Shown piece after piece: positions 16,987 through 24,131 of a stretch of 24,131 bases of DNA. Positions within the stretch are counted from its first letter, which is position 1. Each line of letters begins with the position of its first letter. The stretch covers positions 1 through 24,131 of the forward strand of contig CASFUN010000005.1 in NCBI GenBank assembly GCA_949298005.1. Direction: 5' to 3'. The stretch comes from an uncultured Alphaproteobacteria bacterium. Lineage in GTDB: Bacteria; Pseudomonadota; Alphaproteobacteria; Rickettsiales; UBA1997. The notes below the pieces were generated by a model. That model worked only from the letters and a program-made list of their open reading frames with translations, searched no databases and was not told the DNA's origin. Both the position numbers and the translations under genes were made by a program.

Positions 16987-17262
16987 ATGCTTGAAAATTT
17001 AATTTATATTTTTATTGGCTTTTTTATTGGATTTGTGAATGATATATGTTTGAGATGGACAGTTAATATTTTTTTAAGAAAAAAAAACTTATGGATAATA
17101 AATCTAAGTTTCTGTCTGAGAATACTTGCTATATGTCTTGTATTTTACCTATTGATAAGCAAGACGCCAAGAAGTACAATTTTTCTTGCAATTGGATTAA
17201 TTATTGATAGAATTTTTATGAAACTAAAAAATAAAGGCTTAGTGAATGCAAATAACGACTGA
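16987..17262 (+). CDS. atpR: N-ATPase accessory membrane subunit AtpR
   Basis: AtpR is found only in N-ATPase operons and is thought to help assemble the c ring. From the ATG at 16987 the product is 91 residues with three hydrophobic segments (about residues 4-18, 34-50 and 56-72). Conserved-looking arginines and acidic residues lie in or next to them (SFCLRILAICLVFYLLI, LAIGLIIDRIFMKLK). A TTG at 16954 would add 11 residues and remains possible; neither start has a strong ribosome binding site. The gene lies between atpC and atpB, as in other N-ATPase operons, and its end overlaps atpB by 17 bases. I base the call on position, size and the arginine pattern, because the family is small and variable. 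Confidence 0.68.
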   Translation: MLENLIYIFIGFFIGFVNDICLRWTVNIFLRKKNLWIINLSFCLRILAICLVFYLLISKTPRSTIFLAIGLIIDRIFMKLKNKGLVNANND

Positions 17263-17917
17263 TGAATATATTTATTATAAAAATGGTCTTTTTAAGATAA
17301 ATAGAACACTAATTTTTTCTTGGATAGTTATGATTGTATTAAGCTTTATAGCAATCATAATAAATAGAAAAATCAAGAAAAAAAGTGTAAATGATAAAGA
17401 CATATCAATAATACAAGCTGTATCAGAATTAGTTATTAGTTTTATAGAAAATCAAGTAAAAGATGGTATATCCATTGGTGTAAATATAATTTTTCCATTT
17501 GTAGCAACATTATTTCTTTTTATAATATTCTCAAATTTAATATCATTAATACCATTTTGTTATTCCCCAACAGGTTCATTATCAACAACTGTAGCATTAT
17601 CTCTAATAACCTTTATATTTGCTATATGTTTTGGAATTAAAGAAAAAGGATTAAGATATTTTAAAAAATATTTTGAACCTGTATTTATAATGGCTCCAAT
17701 TAATATTATAGGAGATATTGCTAAGGTAGCATCTATGTCTATAAGATTATACGGAAACGTAGTAAGCAGTAGTGTAATAATTATGATATTATCAGAAATA
17801 ATGTTTTTATCAGTTGGTTTTCCAATATTAATAAACATATTAGGAATGATAAGTGGTGTTATACAAGCATATATATTTTCGACGTTAGCAATTATGTTAA
17901 TGTCATTAAATGATTGA
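17246..17917 (+). CDS. atpB: N-type F1Fo ATPase subunit a
   Basis: Subunit a forms the two half-channels next to the c ring in the membrane. The 223-residue protein has five or six hydrophobic helices. It has the essential arginine R167 in SMSIRLYGNVVSS (compare SLGLRLFGN in other families), with asparagine in the neighbouring GN. The conserved glutamine is Q207 in GVIQAYIFSTLAIM. The N-terminal periplasmic region is short. It overlaps the end of atpR by 17 bases, and its stop lies shortly before the c-subunit start, so the membrane genes are tightly coupled. The ion it carries cannot be told from this chain alone. Confidence 0.95.
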   Translation: MQITTDEYIYYKNGLFKINRTLIFSWIVMIVLSFIAIIINRKIKKKSVNDKDISIIQAVSELVISFIENQVKDGISIGVNIIFPFVATLFLFIIFSNLISLIPFCYSPTGSLSTTVALSLITFIFAICFGIKEKGLRYFKKYFEPVFIMAPINIIGDIAKVASMSIRLYGNVVSSSVIIMILSEIMFLSVGFPILINILGMISGVIQAYIFSTLAIMLMSLND

Positions 17918-17942
17918 ATTATTAACTTTTGGAGTAAAAAAA

Positions 17943-18215
17943 ATGGAAAATTTAGTTACAATAGCAACAACATCTATAATATCTTCAGCTATAGTTGTTG
18001 GTATAGGCGCTTCATTGACCGGATTAGGAGAATCACTTGTGGCAAAACAAGCTATGCAATCAATAGCACAACAACCAGACGAATCAAGCAAAATATCCAC
18101 AACTTTATTTATATCTCTCTCAATGGTAGAAACATCTGCCATTTATTGTATATTAGTGGCAATGATACTTATTTTTAGTAATCCTTTTTGGAAATTTTTT
18201 ATAGAAAAATTATAA
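17943..18215 (+). CDS. atpE: N-type F1Fo ATPase subunit c with a glutamate in both helices
   Basis: Subunit c forms the rotating membrane ring. From the ATG at 17943 it is 90 residues; GGAG lies about 8 bases upstream, which favours this start over an upstream in-frame ATG at 17910. It is a two-helix hairpin with the loop AQQPDESSK. Aligned to Ilyobacter c, E30 takes the place of Gln32, E63 is the main ion carboxylate (Glu65), T64 stands for Ser66 and Y68 for Tyr70. M61 takes the place of Val63. This is the N-ATPase pattern. The side-chain set is compatible with sodium, but two carboxylates can also bind protons, as reported for the Burkholderia N-type ring. The SNPF motif near the C terminus is typical. 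Confidence 0.93.
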   Translation: MENLVTIATTSIISSAIVVGIGASLTGLGESLVAKQAMQSIAQQPDESSKISTTLFISLSMVETSAIYCILVAMILIFSNPFWKFFIEKL

Positions 18216-18232
18216 ATTATTTAGGCACACAG

Positions 18233-18976
18233 ATGAGTATAGATTTATTCACTTTTATAATTCAAATTATAAATTTTTTACTTCTATTATTTATATTGAG
18301 TAAGTTTTTATACAAACCCATAATGAACATGATAAAAGATAGACAAAAATATATAAAAAATACTATAGAAGAAGCAGAGAATAAATACAAAGATGCAGAA
18401 AATGCAAAAAATAAATATCAAGATGAACTTGATAAAATAGATCAATACAAAAAAGAACAAAAAGAAAAAATAGATAATGAAGTTCTTGAGTATAAGAAAC
18501 AAAAAATGAAAGAATTAAAAATAGAAATAGAGAAAATAAAAGAAGAATTTCTTAGACAATTTGATAACGATAAATCTAACATAGCAGATAATATAGTTAA
18601 AAGCATACTATCTAGCGTAAGTGACTTTTTAACAGACACTTTTATATCATTATCAAATAATTCACTTGAAAACGCTGTTCTTGTTAAATTTATTGATGAA
18701 ATTAATAATTTTTCAAATGAGGTTATTGAGAGAATAAATAGAGCAGAAGAAAACCAAATCAAATTCATTTCAAATTTTGAATTAAATGAACTACAAAAAA
18801 ATACAGTCAAAAAAACTTTTTCAAATAAGGGTATCACAGACAGTAAAGAAATAATATTTATACAAGATGAAAATATTATTTTAGGTAATAAAATAATCAT
18901 AGGCGGTTTAACTGTTAATTCAAATATTAGAAATATAATAGACCAATTTCAAAGAAAACTGGAACAAATAATGTAG
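18233..18976 (+). CDS. atpF: N-type F1Fo ATPase subunit b, with a delta-like C terminus
   Basis: Subunit b is the peripheral stalk. From the ATG at 18233 it is 247 residues (TAGG lies just upstream; an in-frame TTG at 18188 overlaps atpE and is less likely). It starts with the b signature IDLFTFIIQIINFLLLLF and one membrane helix (about residues 5-24). FLYKP and a long Lys/Glu coiled coil (about 35-125) follow. The last 65 or so residues contain LNELQKNTVKKTF and later LGNKIIIGGLTVNSNIRNII. These resemble the C terminus of delta/OSCP, where a 'SLIGG..V..GD..ID.SVR' pattern is usual. N-ATPase operons have no delta gene, so b probably also does delta's job here. The fusion reading is inference from pattern. 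Confidence 0.88.
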   Translation: MSIDLFTFIIQIINFLLLLFILSKFLYKPIMNMIKDRQKYIKNTIEEAENKYKDAENAKNKYQDELDKIDQYKKEQKEKIDNEVLEYKKQKMKELKIEIEKIKEEFLRQFDNDKSNIADNIVKSILSSVSDFLTDTFISLSNNSLENAVLVKFIDEINNFSNEVIERINRAEENQIKFISNFELNELQKNTVKKTFSNKGITDSKEIIFIQDENIILGNKIIIGGLTVNSNIRNIIDQFQRKLEQIM

Positions 18977-18983
18977 GTATGTT

Positions 18984-20495
18984 ATGATATTTCGCGATAG
19001 AATTCTCAACAAAATAAATAATTCAATTAAAGATACTATCGATTATTCAAAAATAAGATATATAAGTTTTGATGAAGAAGGCGTAGTAGCAGAAGTAAAT
19101 AGTTCAATAATTACCGCAACAGGTTTTTTTAGAATATCGTCTGAAGAATGTGTAATAATATCCGAAAAATATCTTGGTATAGTATATGTCATTAAAGATA
19201 GTACAGCAAAAATAATACTGTTAGACAAAACTCAAGATATAAAAGTTGGAGATAAAATAAGGAGAACAAGAAAACCATTGATGATACCGGTAAATGAAAC
19301 TCTTATAGGACGTGTCATAGATGGTTTATGTAGACCCCTTGACAACAAAAGTCCAATTATTCCAGTAAAAAGATTACCAGTTGAAAGACCAGCAGTTGAT
19401 ATAATAGATAGGAAATTAGTAAAAGATCCACTACAAACAGGAATAAAAGCCATAGATTCATTAATACCAATAGGTAGAGGACAAAGGGAACTCATATTAG
19501 GTGACAGACAAACTGGTAAAACCAGTTTAGCTATAGATACAATACTTAATCAAAAAGATCAAAATGTTATTTGTATATATTGTAGCATAGGTCAAAAAGA
19601 CAGTTCTTTAGTTAATACAATGAATATATTACAAAAACATAATGCAATGAAATATACAATAGTAATGCAGGCAAGTAGCAGCGAAATAGCTGGGCATCAA
19701 TATATAGCTCCCTATTCGGCCACAAGTATATCTGAATATTTTATGGAACAAGGAAGAGATGTTTTGATAGTATATGATGATTTAACAAAGCACGCAAGAG
19801 CATATAGAGAGATATCACTACTATTAGAAAAAAATCCAGGACGAGAAGCATATCCAGCAGACATATTCTATGTACATTCAAGATTATTAGAAAGATCGGC
19901 AAATATTAGTGATGAATTAGGTGGGGGTTCTATAACGTCATTGCCAATAATTGAAACAGAAGCGGAAAATATTTCAGCATATATACCAACTAATGTAATA
20001 TCAATAACAGACGGTCAAATATATCTAAGTCCAACACTTTTTCAAAAAGGCATATTACCAGCCATAGATATTGGAAAATCAGTATCAAGAGTTGGTAGTT
20101 CCGCACAATTACCAGCTTATAAGCAAACTACAGGAATACTCGGCATAGAATATTCTCAATTTGAGGAACTTGAGTCATTTTCTAAACTAACAACAACATT
20201 AGACGAAAGTAGCGAAAAAATCATAAACAGAGGTCTAAGGATAAGAGAATTTTTAAAACAGGATGTAAATGAAACTTTAGGAGCTGCACAACAAATAGCT
20301 ATATTAGCATGCTTAAACGCTGGTTTATTAGATAAAATACCATTAGAAAATATTAAAGAATCAGGAAAAATTATTATAAAAATTCTAAATGATAATTTCG
20401 AAAATATTATAAATATTGTTAGAAAAAAAGAAAAAATACCACAAGATATTTTGGACTTATTTCTCTCAAAAGTAAAAAATAATTTAAATAGTTAA
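18984..20495 (+). CDS. atpA: N-type F1Fo ATPase subunit alpha
   Basis: Alpha alternates with beta in the F1 head and has regulatory nucleotide sites. The 503-residue chain has Walker A GDRQTGKT (173-180) and QKDSSLVNTM. It also has LIVYDDLTKHARAYRE around the Walker B aspartate, and PAIDIGKSVSRVGS (359-372), which supplies the arginine finger R369. The first 20 or so residues, which contact delta in canonical enzymes, differ strongly from the usual alphaproteobacterial sequence, as expected for an enzyme lacking delta. The start ATG at 18984 is 7 bases after the atpF stop. Length and motifs are normal, so it looks functional. Confidence 0.96.
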   Translation: MIFRDRILNKINNSIKDTIDYSKIRYISFDEEGVVAEVNSSIITATGFFRISSEECVIISEKYLGIVYVIKDSTAKIILLDKTQDIKVGDKIRRTRKPLMIPVNETLIGRVIDGLCRPLDNKSPIIPVKRLPVERPAVDIIDRKLVKDPLQTGIKAIDSLIPIGRGQRELILGDRQTGKTSLAIDTILNQKDQNVICIYCSIGQKDSSLVNTMNILQKHNAMKYTIVMQASSSEIAGHQYIAPYSATSISEYFMEQGRDVLIVYDDLTKHARAYREISLLLEKNPGREAYPADIFYVHSRLLERSANISDELGGGSITSLPIIETEAENISAYIPTNVISITDGQIYLSPTLFQKGILPAIDIGKSVSRVGSSAQLPAYKQTTGILGIEYSQFEELESFSKLTTTLDESSEKIINRGLRIREFLKQDVNETLGAAQQIAILACLNAGLLDKIPLENIKESGKIIIKILNDNFENIINIVRKKEKIPQDILDLFLSKVKNNLNS

Positions 20496-20496
20496 A

Positions 20497-21393
20497 ATGG
20501 ACAGCTTAAATAGTATTAAAAAAGAAATAAAATCAACTAATGATTTAAAACAAAATATATCAACAATGAAAATACTTGCAGCTTCGAATATTAAAAAATA
20601 TGAAAAAATAGTTTTTAACCTACAAAAATATCAGTCAAATATAAATTTAGGCATACAAGCTATACTAAAACAATACCCAAACATATTAAACTATATAAAA
20701 TATACAGAAAGCTTTTACAAAAAAGAAAATAATGGACAAAGTATACTAATAGTTATTGGTTCTAACCAAGGATTATGTGGAAAATTTAATGATAAGATAG
20801 TAGATTATTTTGATGAAAATACAAAAAAAGAAAACAATAGATATATAATAACTATTGGAGACAGAATAAATATGCTTGTTGCATCAAAAAAATCATCAAT
20901 AGAACAAAATTTTCCTGTGCCAAATTCAACGAAACAAATTAATGAACTAGTATATAAGATATTCGAAATTATAAACAACAAATTATCAGAAAATAATCTC
21001 AAAAAAGTTTTAATATTTTACACTGATTATGATAACAATAATAAAAATAACTTAAATTTAGTTAGAAAAAAAGTATTGCCATTTGAAACTAAGTATTTTG
21101 AAAAACTCAAAGATAAGCAATGGCCAACAAATAAAATACCATATTGGAGAATAGATACCAAGAAAATCACAGCCGATTTTATGCAACAATATATATTTGC
21201 CAGCATATATATGTCTATAGCTAGTTCCATGGCAGCAGAACAATTTAGCAGGCTAACAACTCTACAAAGATCTGAACAAAGTATAAAAGAAAAAATTAAA
21301 GAATTAACTACACAATATAATCAAACTAGACAAACTATGATAACATCAGATATCCTAGATACAATTTCTAGTCTAAAAACTGTAAGCAAATAA
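20497..21393 (+). CDS. atpG: N-type F1Fo ATPase subunit gamma
   Basis: Gamma is the central rotor shaft. The 298-residue chain has the paired N- and C-terminal helices of the coiled-coil shaft (SIKKEIKSTNDLKQNISTMK at the start and AAEQFSRLTTLQRSEQSIKE near the end). Between them is the Rossmann-like middle domain with SILIVIGSNQGLCGKFNDKI. It begins one base after the atpA stop and is the last gene of the operon, matching the N-ATPase order ending in A-G. The C-terminal anchor is divergent, as in other N-type gammas. No terminator hairpin is evident in the 19 bases before the convergent tRNA-Arg. Confidence 0.92.
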   Translation: MDSLNSIKKEIKSTNDLKQNISTMKILAASNIKKYEKIVFNLQKYQSNINLGIQAILKQYPNILNYIKYTESFYKKENNGQSILIVIGSNQGLCGKFNDKIVDYFDENTKKENNRYIITIGDRINMLVASKKSSIEQNFPVPNSTKQINELVYKIFEIINNKLSENNLKKVLIFYTDYDNNNKNNLNLVRKKVLPFETKYFEKLKDKQWPTNKIPYWRIDTKKITADFMQQYIFASIYMSIASSMAAEQFSRLTTLQRSEQSIKEKIKELTTQYNQTRQTMITSDILDTISSLKTVSK

Positions 21394-21412
21394 AATAAAC
21401 ATTTTAAACAAA

Positions 21413-21489
21413 TGGCGTACCCGAGGAGGTTTGAACTCCTAACCGCCAGATTCGCAATCCGGTACTCTATCCAATTGAGCTACGGGTAC
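21413..21489 (-). tRNA. tRNA-Arg(GCG)
   Basis: The minus strand folds into a full cloverleaf. The acceptor GTACCCG pairs with CGGGTAC, the discriminator is G, and CCA is encoded. The D loop contains GG followed by A20, an arginine identity base. The anticodon stem CCGGA/TCTGG encloses TTGCGAA, giving anticodon GCG (codons CGC/CGU). The T arm is AGGAG-TTCAAAC-CTCCT. Most bacteria use ACG, edited to ICG, for this codon box, so this is an unusual anticodon. The gene is convergent with atpG. Confidence 0.93.
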
Positions 21490-21612
21490 AATTATTGTGA
21501 AATAATATAGTTTATTAAAAATTTTTCAATTTAAATAATAAAGTGATTTGTATTTATTCTTGAAATTTTAACATATACTACTACCATTTTAGAAATTGAC
21601 TAAACAAACAAT

Positions 21613-22230
21613 ATGTCAAAAATAAATAACCTCATAAAGAAAAGAAAAGACAAAGATAAACAATATACGGCAGCATTTGCCAATCCTTACAAGAGATTTA
21701 TATCATATGCAATAGATTCAACAATAATTTATTCAATTATAACAATTATATCATTCTTTATCGTGAGAAACGACATAAGAGAAGAAATTGATAAAATCAA
21801 CAAAGACGATATAGTAGTATTTGAAACCGACAAAAATATTCAAAAAGAAATTATTAACATTGATAATACCTCTCCTGAGACTATAGAAAAAAAATACAAA
21901 GCTATAGAAAACATTATCATCAAAAAATTAATGAAAAATAAATTCTTTAAATACACAACATTACTAGCTCCAATTATTTACTATATGTTATTTCTATACT
22001 ATAGGCAAAGAACACCTGGTGAGAGCTTAATGAATCTAACAGTAGTAAGAACTGACGGCCAAAAGTTAGAATTCAATGATATTCTTAATAGAGTATGTTT
22101 ATTTATGATTTCAAAAAATTTATTTATAGCTCCAGTTGCAATAATTTTACCAATATTTTCAACAAAAAATAAAATAACTCTATACGATTTTTTTACTAAT
22201 ACTTATGTAATAGAGGTTTCTAATGCATAA
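21613..22230 (+). CDS. RDD-family membrane protein
   Basis: RDD proteins are small multi-helix membrane proteins of mostly unknown function; some have been linked to ion transport. The 205-residue chain has the family's first signature in NPYKRFISYAIDSTI (R28, D35) at the start of the first helix. The second signature, YRQRTPGESLMNLTVVRTDG, lies after the second helix (about residues 115-130), and a further hydrophobic stretch spans about 165-185. A charged 50-residue insert (about 53-105) separates helices 1 and 2. The 3' end overlaps the CoaD-CoaE-like gene by 8 bases, so it is the first gene of a coupled operon. The gap of 123 bases before it, shared with tRNA-Arg, has no promoter I trust. 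Confidence 0.85.
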   Translation: MSKINNLIKKRKDKDKQYTAAFANPYKRFISYAIDSTIIYSIITIISFFIVRNDIREEIDKINKDDIVVFETDKNIQKEIINIDNTSPETIEKKYKAIENIIIKKLMKNKFFKYTTLLAPIIYYMLFLYYRQRTPGESLMNLTVVRTDGQKLEFNDILNRVCLFMISKNLFIAPVAIILPIFSTKNKITLYDFFTNTYVIEVSNA

Positions 22231-23194
22231 AGCTATAATATCAACATCTGCGAGTCCCTTTCATTTTGGACATATGGAACTATATGGTACAGCAAGCGAA
22301 CTATTTGGATTTAAAAATACTAAAGTTGTTATAGGCAAAAATTATAAAAAGAATTGCAATTTAGATTATATAAATTTTCATATGGTTCCATACAAAATTC
22401 CATTTGAGATAGTTAATAATATTACACTGTCTGATTATTGTAGTAAAAATAATATAAAATACTTAGTAAGAGGTATTAGAAATAGTGAAGATGTAGATTA
22501 TGAACTTATGTTAAATTATATAAATAAAGAGTTAAAATCAGATTTAAAAACAATTTTTTTTCCAACAAATGAGCAATTTAGAAATATCTCTAGCACTCTA
22601 TTAAATGAATTATTAAGATATCAAAAATTTGATACCGCTAAAAAATTTATGAACGAAGATGCTGTGTATAGGTTTTTTTATAAAAAACCAGAATTTGTAG
22701 TATTTTTTGGTAAGTCATGTAATGGTAAGACAAATTATATTTCTAAAAAATATGATGATAATTTTGTTAACATTGATTCCATATTCTGGAAAATTTTTTC
22801 TATATGTTTTGGAAAAAAAGAAATGGAACTTATAAAAAAACTGAGCTATAATACCATATATAATGGAAACAATTTGGAAGAGCTTATTAATAAATATTCC
22901 ACCGATGAATTTTGGAATACAATGCTCTCTTTTATAAGAGAAAAATACAAGAAAATCAATTTTGTAGATAATAATTTCAATGATGACGTTTATATACTGG
23001 ATTTTCCTTCAATAGGTTGTTATTGGAGAAAAATTAAACCAAAAATCAGGGGTCAATTTTATTTAATTAAACTTGAAACCAATGATATTAAACGAAAAGA
23101 AATTATAACTAACAAAAAAATGGAATCTAAAATTAATTTCTTAGATTATAACTATAAAGACCCGGATTATTTTGATAAAATTATAACTATATGA
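22223..23194 (+). CDS. probable bifunctional CoA synthase: CoaD-like adenylyltransferase fused to a CoaE-like kinase
   Basis: The 323-residue chain joins two domains. Residues 1-155 are CoaD-like (phosphopantetheine adenylyltransferase): the nucleotidyltransferase motif HFGH (14-17), RGIRNSEDVDYE (83-94) and ISSTLLNEL (122-130). Residues 157-323 have a P-loop, FFGKSCNGKT, whose GKSCNGKT spans 163-170. NIDSIFWK with D185 follows, then a hydrophobic strand ending ILDFPSIG (258-265). The end, KDPDYFDKIITI, is like the final strand of dephospho-CoA kinase. Together they would carry out the last two steps of coenzyme A synthesis, the same order as in animal CoA synthase. The kinase half is divergent and its P-loop lacks the usual GGIGSGKS, so its activity is less certain. 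It overlaps genes on both sides. A NadR-like NMN enzyme is a weaker alternative. Confidence 0.75.
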   Translation: MHKAIISTSASPFHFGHMELYGTASELFGFKNTKVVIGKNYKKNCNLDYINFHMVPYKIPFEIVNNITLSDYCSKNNIKYLVRGIRNSEDVDYELMLNYINKELKSDLKTIFFPTNEQFRNISSTLLNELLRYQKFDTAKKFMNEDAVYRFFYKKPEFVVFFGKSCNGKTNYISKKYDDNFVNIDSIFWKIFSICFGKKEMELIKKLSYNTIYNGNNLEELINKYSTDEFWNTMLSFIREKYKKINFVDNNFNDDVYILDFPSIGCYWRKIKPKIRGQFYLIKLETNDIKRKEIITNKKMESKINFLDYNYKDPDYFDKIITI

Positions 23195-23538
23195 TAAAAA
23201 ATACATATTCTTATGGTTTGTTTGCTGAGTATTTCTTAATACTATTTTTAACACTAAAAGGTTATAGGATATTAGCTAGAAGATATAAAACACATTTTGG
23301 TGAGATTGATATAATAGCTAGAAAAAAGCAACGAATTATAGCATTTGAAGTTAAAGCTAGAAAAAATAAAGAATCACTGACAAGTGATATATTTACAAAT
23401 ACACAAAGAAACAGAATAAAAAATGCTATGAATTTATTTTTATCTAAAAATCCTAAATATATTGATTATAATATTTCTTTCAATATTGTTTTGTTTGCGA
23501 ATATCTTTAATTTTCAGATCTTAGAAGGGTATTTTTAA
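23191..23538 (+). CDS. YraN/UPF0102 family nuclease-like protein
   Basis: The 115-residue chain has the family pattern. An N-terminal helix contains GLFAEYFLILFLTLKGYRIL, and the core is FGEIDIIARKKQRIIAFEVKAR, the PD-(D/E)xK-like arrangement (E-ID, then E-V-K). The N-terminal half is typical and the C terminus ends in QILEGYF. Members are widespread and small; the cellular role is unclear, and structural similarity to Holliday junction resolvases has been noted. The start overlaps the previous stop by four bases (ATGA). The stop overlaps the murG start by one base, so it is translationally coupled in both directions. Confidence 0.9.
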   Translation: MIKNTYSYGLFAEYFLILFLTLKGYRILARRYKTHFGEIDIIARKKQRIIAFEVKARKNKESLTSDIFTNTQRNRIKNAMNLFLSKNPKYIDYNISFNIVLFANIFNFQILEGYF

Positions 23539-24131
23539 TGGAATCAAAAAAAGTTATAATTTCTACAGGTGGTACTGGTGGTCATATATTTCCAGCTATT
23601 ACATTAGGTAAATATTTAAAAAATAAAGGTTTTAACGTCTTAGTAATAGGAAACGAAAAAATCTGTAACTACTTAAAAAATTGGGAGTTAAAGCATAAAG
23701 TAGTTGACAGTGGGTATAATTTAAAAAGTTTTAAAGCAATTAAAAATATTATCCACGGTATATTCCAGAGTTTAAAAATATTAAAAGAATTCAAAGCAGA
23801 AATGATAATTGGATTCGGTAGTTACACAACATTACCGGTATTAATGGCCGCTCGTTTTAAGAAAATCCCTTTCTGTTTACATGAACAAAATTCCCACATT
23901 GGAAAAGTAAATAGATTTTTTTTAAAAGACGCAAAATATATTTTTACATCATTTCAAGAAATATACGGCATGAAAATAGAATATAGTGATAAAATAGTAT
24001 TCACAGGAATACCAATTAGAAATGAAGTAAAAAAATATAGCAACAGCGAATATACGTATCCAAAAGACAATGAAAAATTTAATATAGTAATTACCGGTGG
24101 TAGCGGAGGTGCTAGTTTTTTCAGTAATGAG
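23538..24131 (+). CDS. murG: MurG, lipid II-forming GlcNAc transferase (partial, cut by window end)
   Basis: MurG adds GlcNAc to lipid I on the inner face of the membrane, completing the peptidoglycan precursor lipid II. The 198 visible codons cover the N-terminal Rossmann domain and the start of the second: the glycine loop STGGTGGHIFPA (residues 9-20), GFGSYTTLPVLMAA, HEQNSHIGKVNRF and ITGGSGGASF, the G loop at the window edge. The family is usually about 360 residues, so about 160 lie beyond the window. ATG 23538 overlaps the previous stop (TAATG), and AAGGG lies about 8 bases upstream. It is placed apart from the usual mraY-murD-ftsW division cluster, at least on its 5' side. Confidence 0.96.
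   Translation, partial: MESKKVIISTGGTGGHIFPAITLGKYLKNKGFNVLVIGNEKICNYLKNWELKHKVVDSGYNLKSFKAIKNIIHGIFQSLKILKEFKAEMIIGFGSYTTLPVLMAARFKKIPFCLHEQNSHIGKVNRFFLKDAKYIFTSFQEIYGMKIEYSDKIVFTGIPIRNEVKKYSNSEYTYPKDNEKFNIVITGGSGGASFFSNE

Noticed and set aside
17910..17942. Upstream ATG start for the c subunit
   Set aside because: It would overlap atpB and add 11 residues before a normal c-subunit N terminus; the ATG at 17943 has GGAG at the right distance.
21490..21612. Promoters for the RDD operon or tRNA-Arg
   Set aside because: Several -10-like boxes occur but none has a -35 match at 16-18 bases.
22223..23194. NadR-type NMN adenylyltransferase/ribosylnicotinamide kinase
   Set aside because: The RGIRNSEDVDYE and ISST motifs are those of CoaD, and the second domain's DFP-type strand fits a dephospho-CoA kinase better.
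1..24131. Insertion sequences, CRISPR arrays, rRNA genes
   Set aside because: No transposase frame, spaced repeats or rRNA-like sequence was seen on either strand.

Overview
This window is a very AT-rich, gene-dense stretch of a bacterial chromosome. I read it as coming from a reduced-genome alphaproteobacterium, probably a host-associated Rickettsiales- or Holosporales-like lineage. The support is the extreme A/T codon bias, the tight or overlapping gene spacing, and the divergent but intact housekeeping proteins. The lineage is inferred from these general properties, not from a phylogeny.

Layout, left to right. Positions 1-184 hold the end of an unidentified Gln/Pro-rich reading frame with an unusually GC-rich patch. 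recJ (DNA repair exonuclease) follows on the + strand. A minus-strand block, transcribed right to left, then runs rpsB-tsf (ribosomal protein S2, EF-Ts), an outer-membrane beta-barrel protein coupled to an LptC-like LPS-export protein, a phosphomanno/phosphoglucomutase, and tRNA-Tyr(GUA). Directly downstream of that tRNA is a two-gene restriction-modification cassette of BcgI-like architecture, with its own strong promoter and palindromes. Across a divergent promoter region lie mreB-mreC (cell shape) and a PAP2 phosphatase, facing a convergent ftsK (chromosome translocase).

The most striking region is 15261-21393, a complete operon for an N-type F1Fo ATPase in the order atpD-C-R-B-E-F-A-G. 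This is the laterally mobile, usually secondary ATPase, recognisable from its gene order, its AtpR subunit, its long b subunit and the lack of a separate delta gene. Here it appears streamlined: there is no atpQ, epsilon is only 99 residues, and the C terminus of b looks like a delta (OSCP) tail. The c subunit carries a glutamate in both helices (E30 and E63).

The last part holds a tRNA-Arg with the unusual anticodon GCG on the minus strand. It is followed by an overlapping + strand operon: an RDD-family membrane protein, a CoaD-CoaE-like fusion (the last two steps of coenzyme A synthesis in one chain), a YraN family protein, and the start of murG (peptidoglycan lipid II synthesis), cut by the window end. 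Envelope genes (mreB, mreC, PAP2, lptC-like, OMP, murG) point to a cell that still makes peptidoglycan and an outer membrane. I saw no insertion sequences, CRISPR arrays or rRNA genes.
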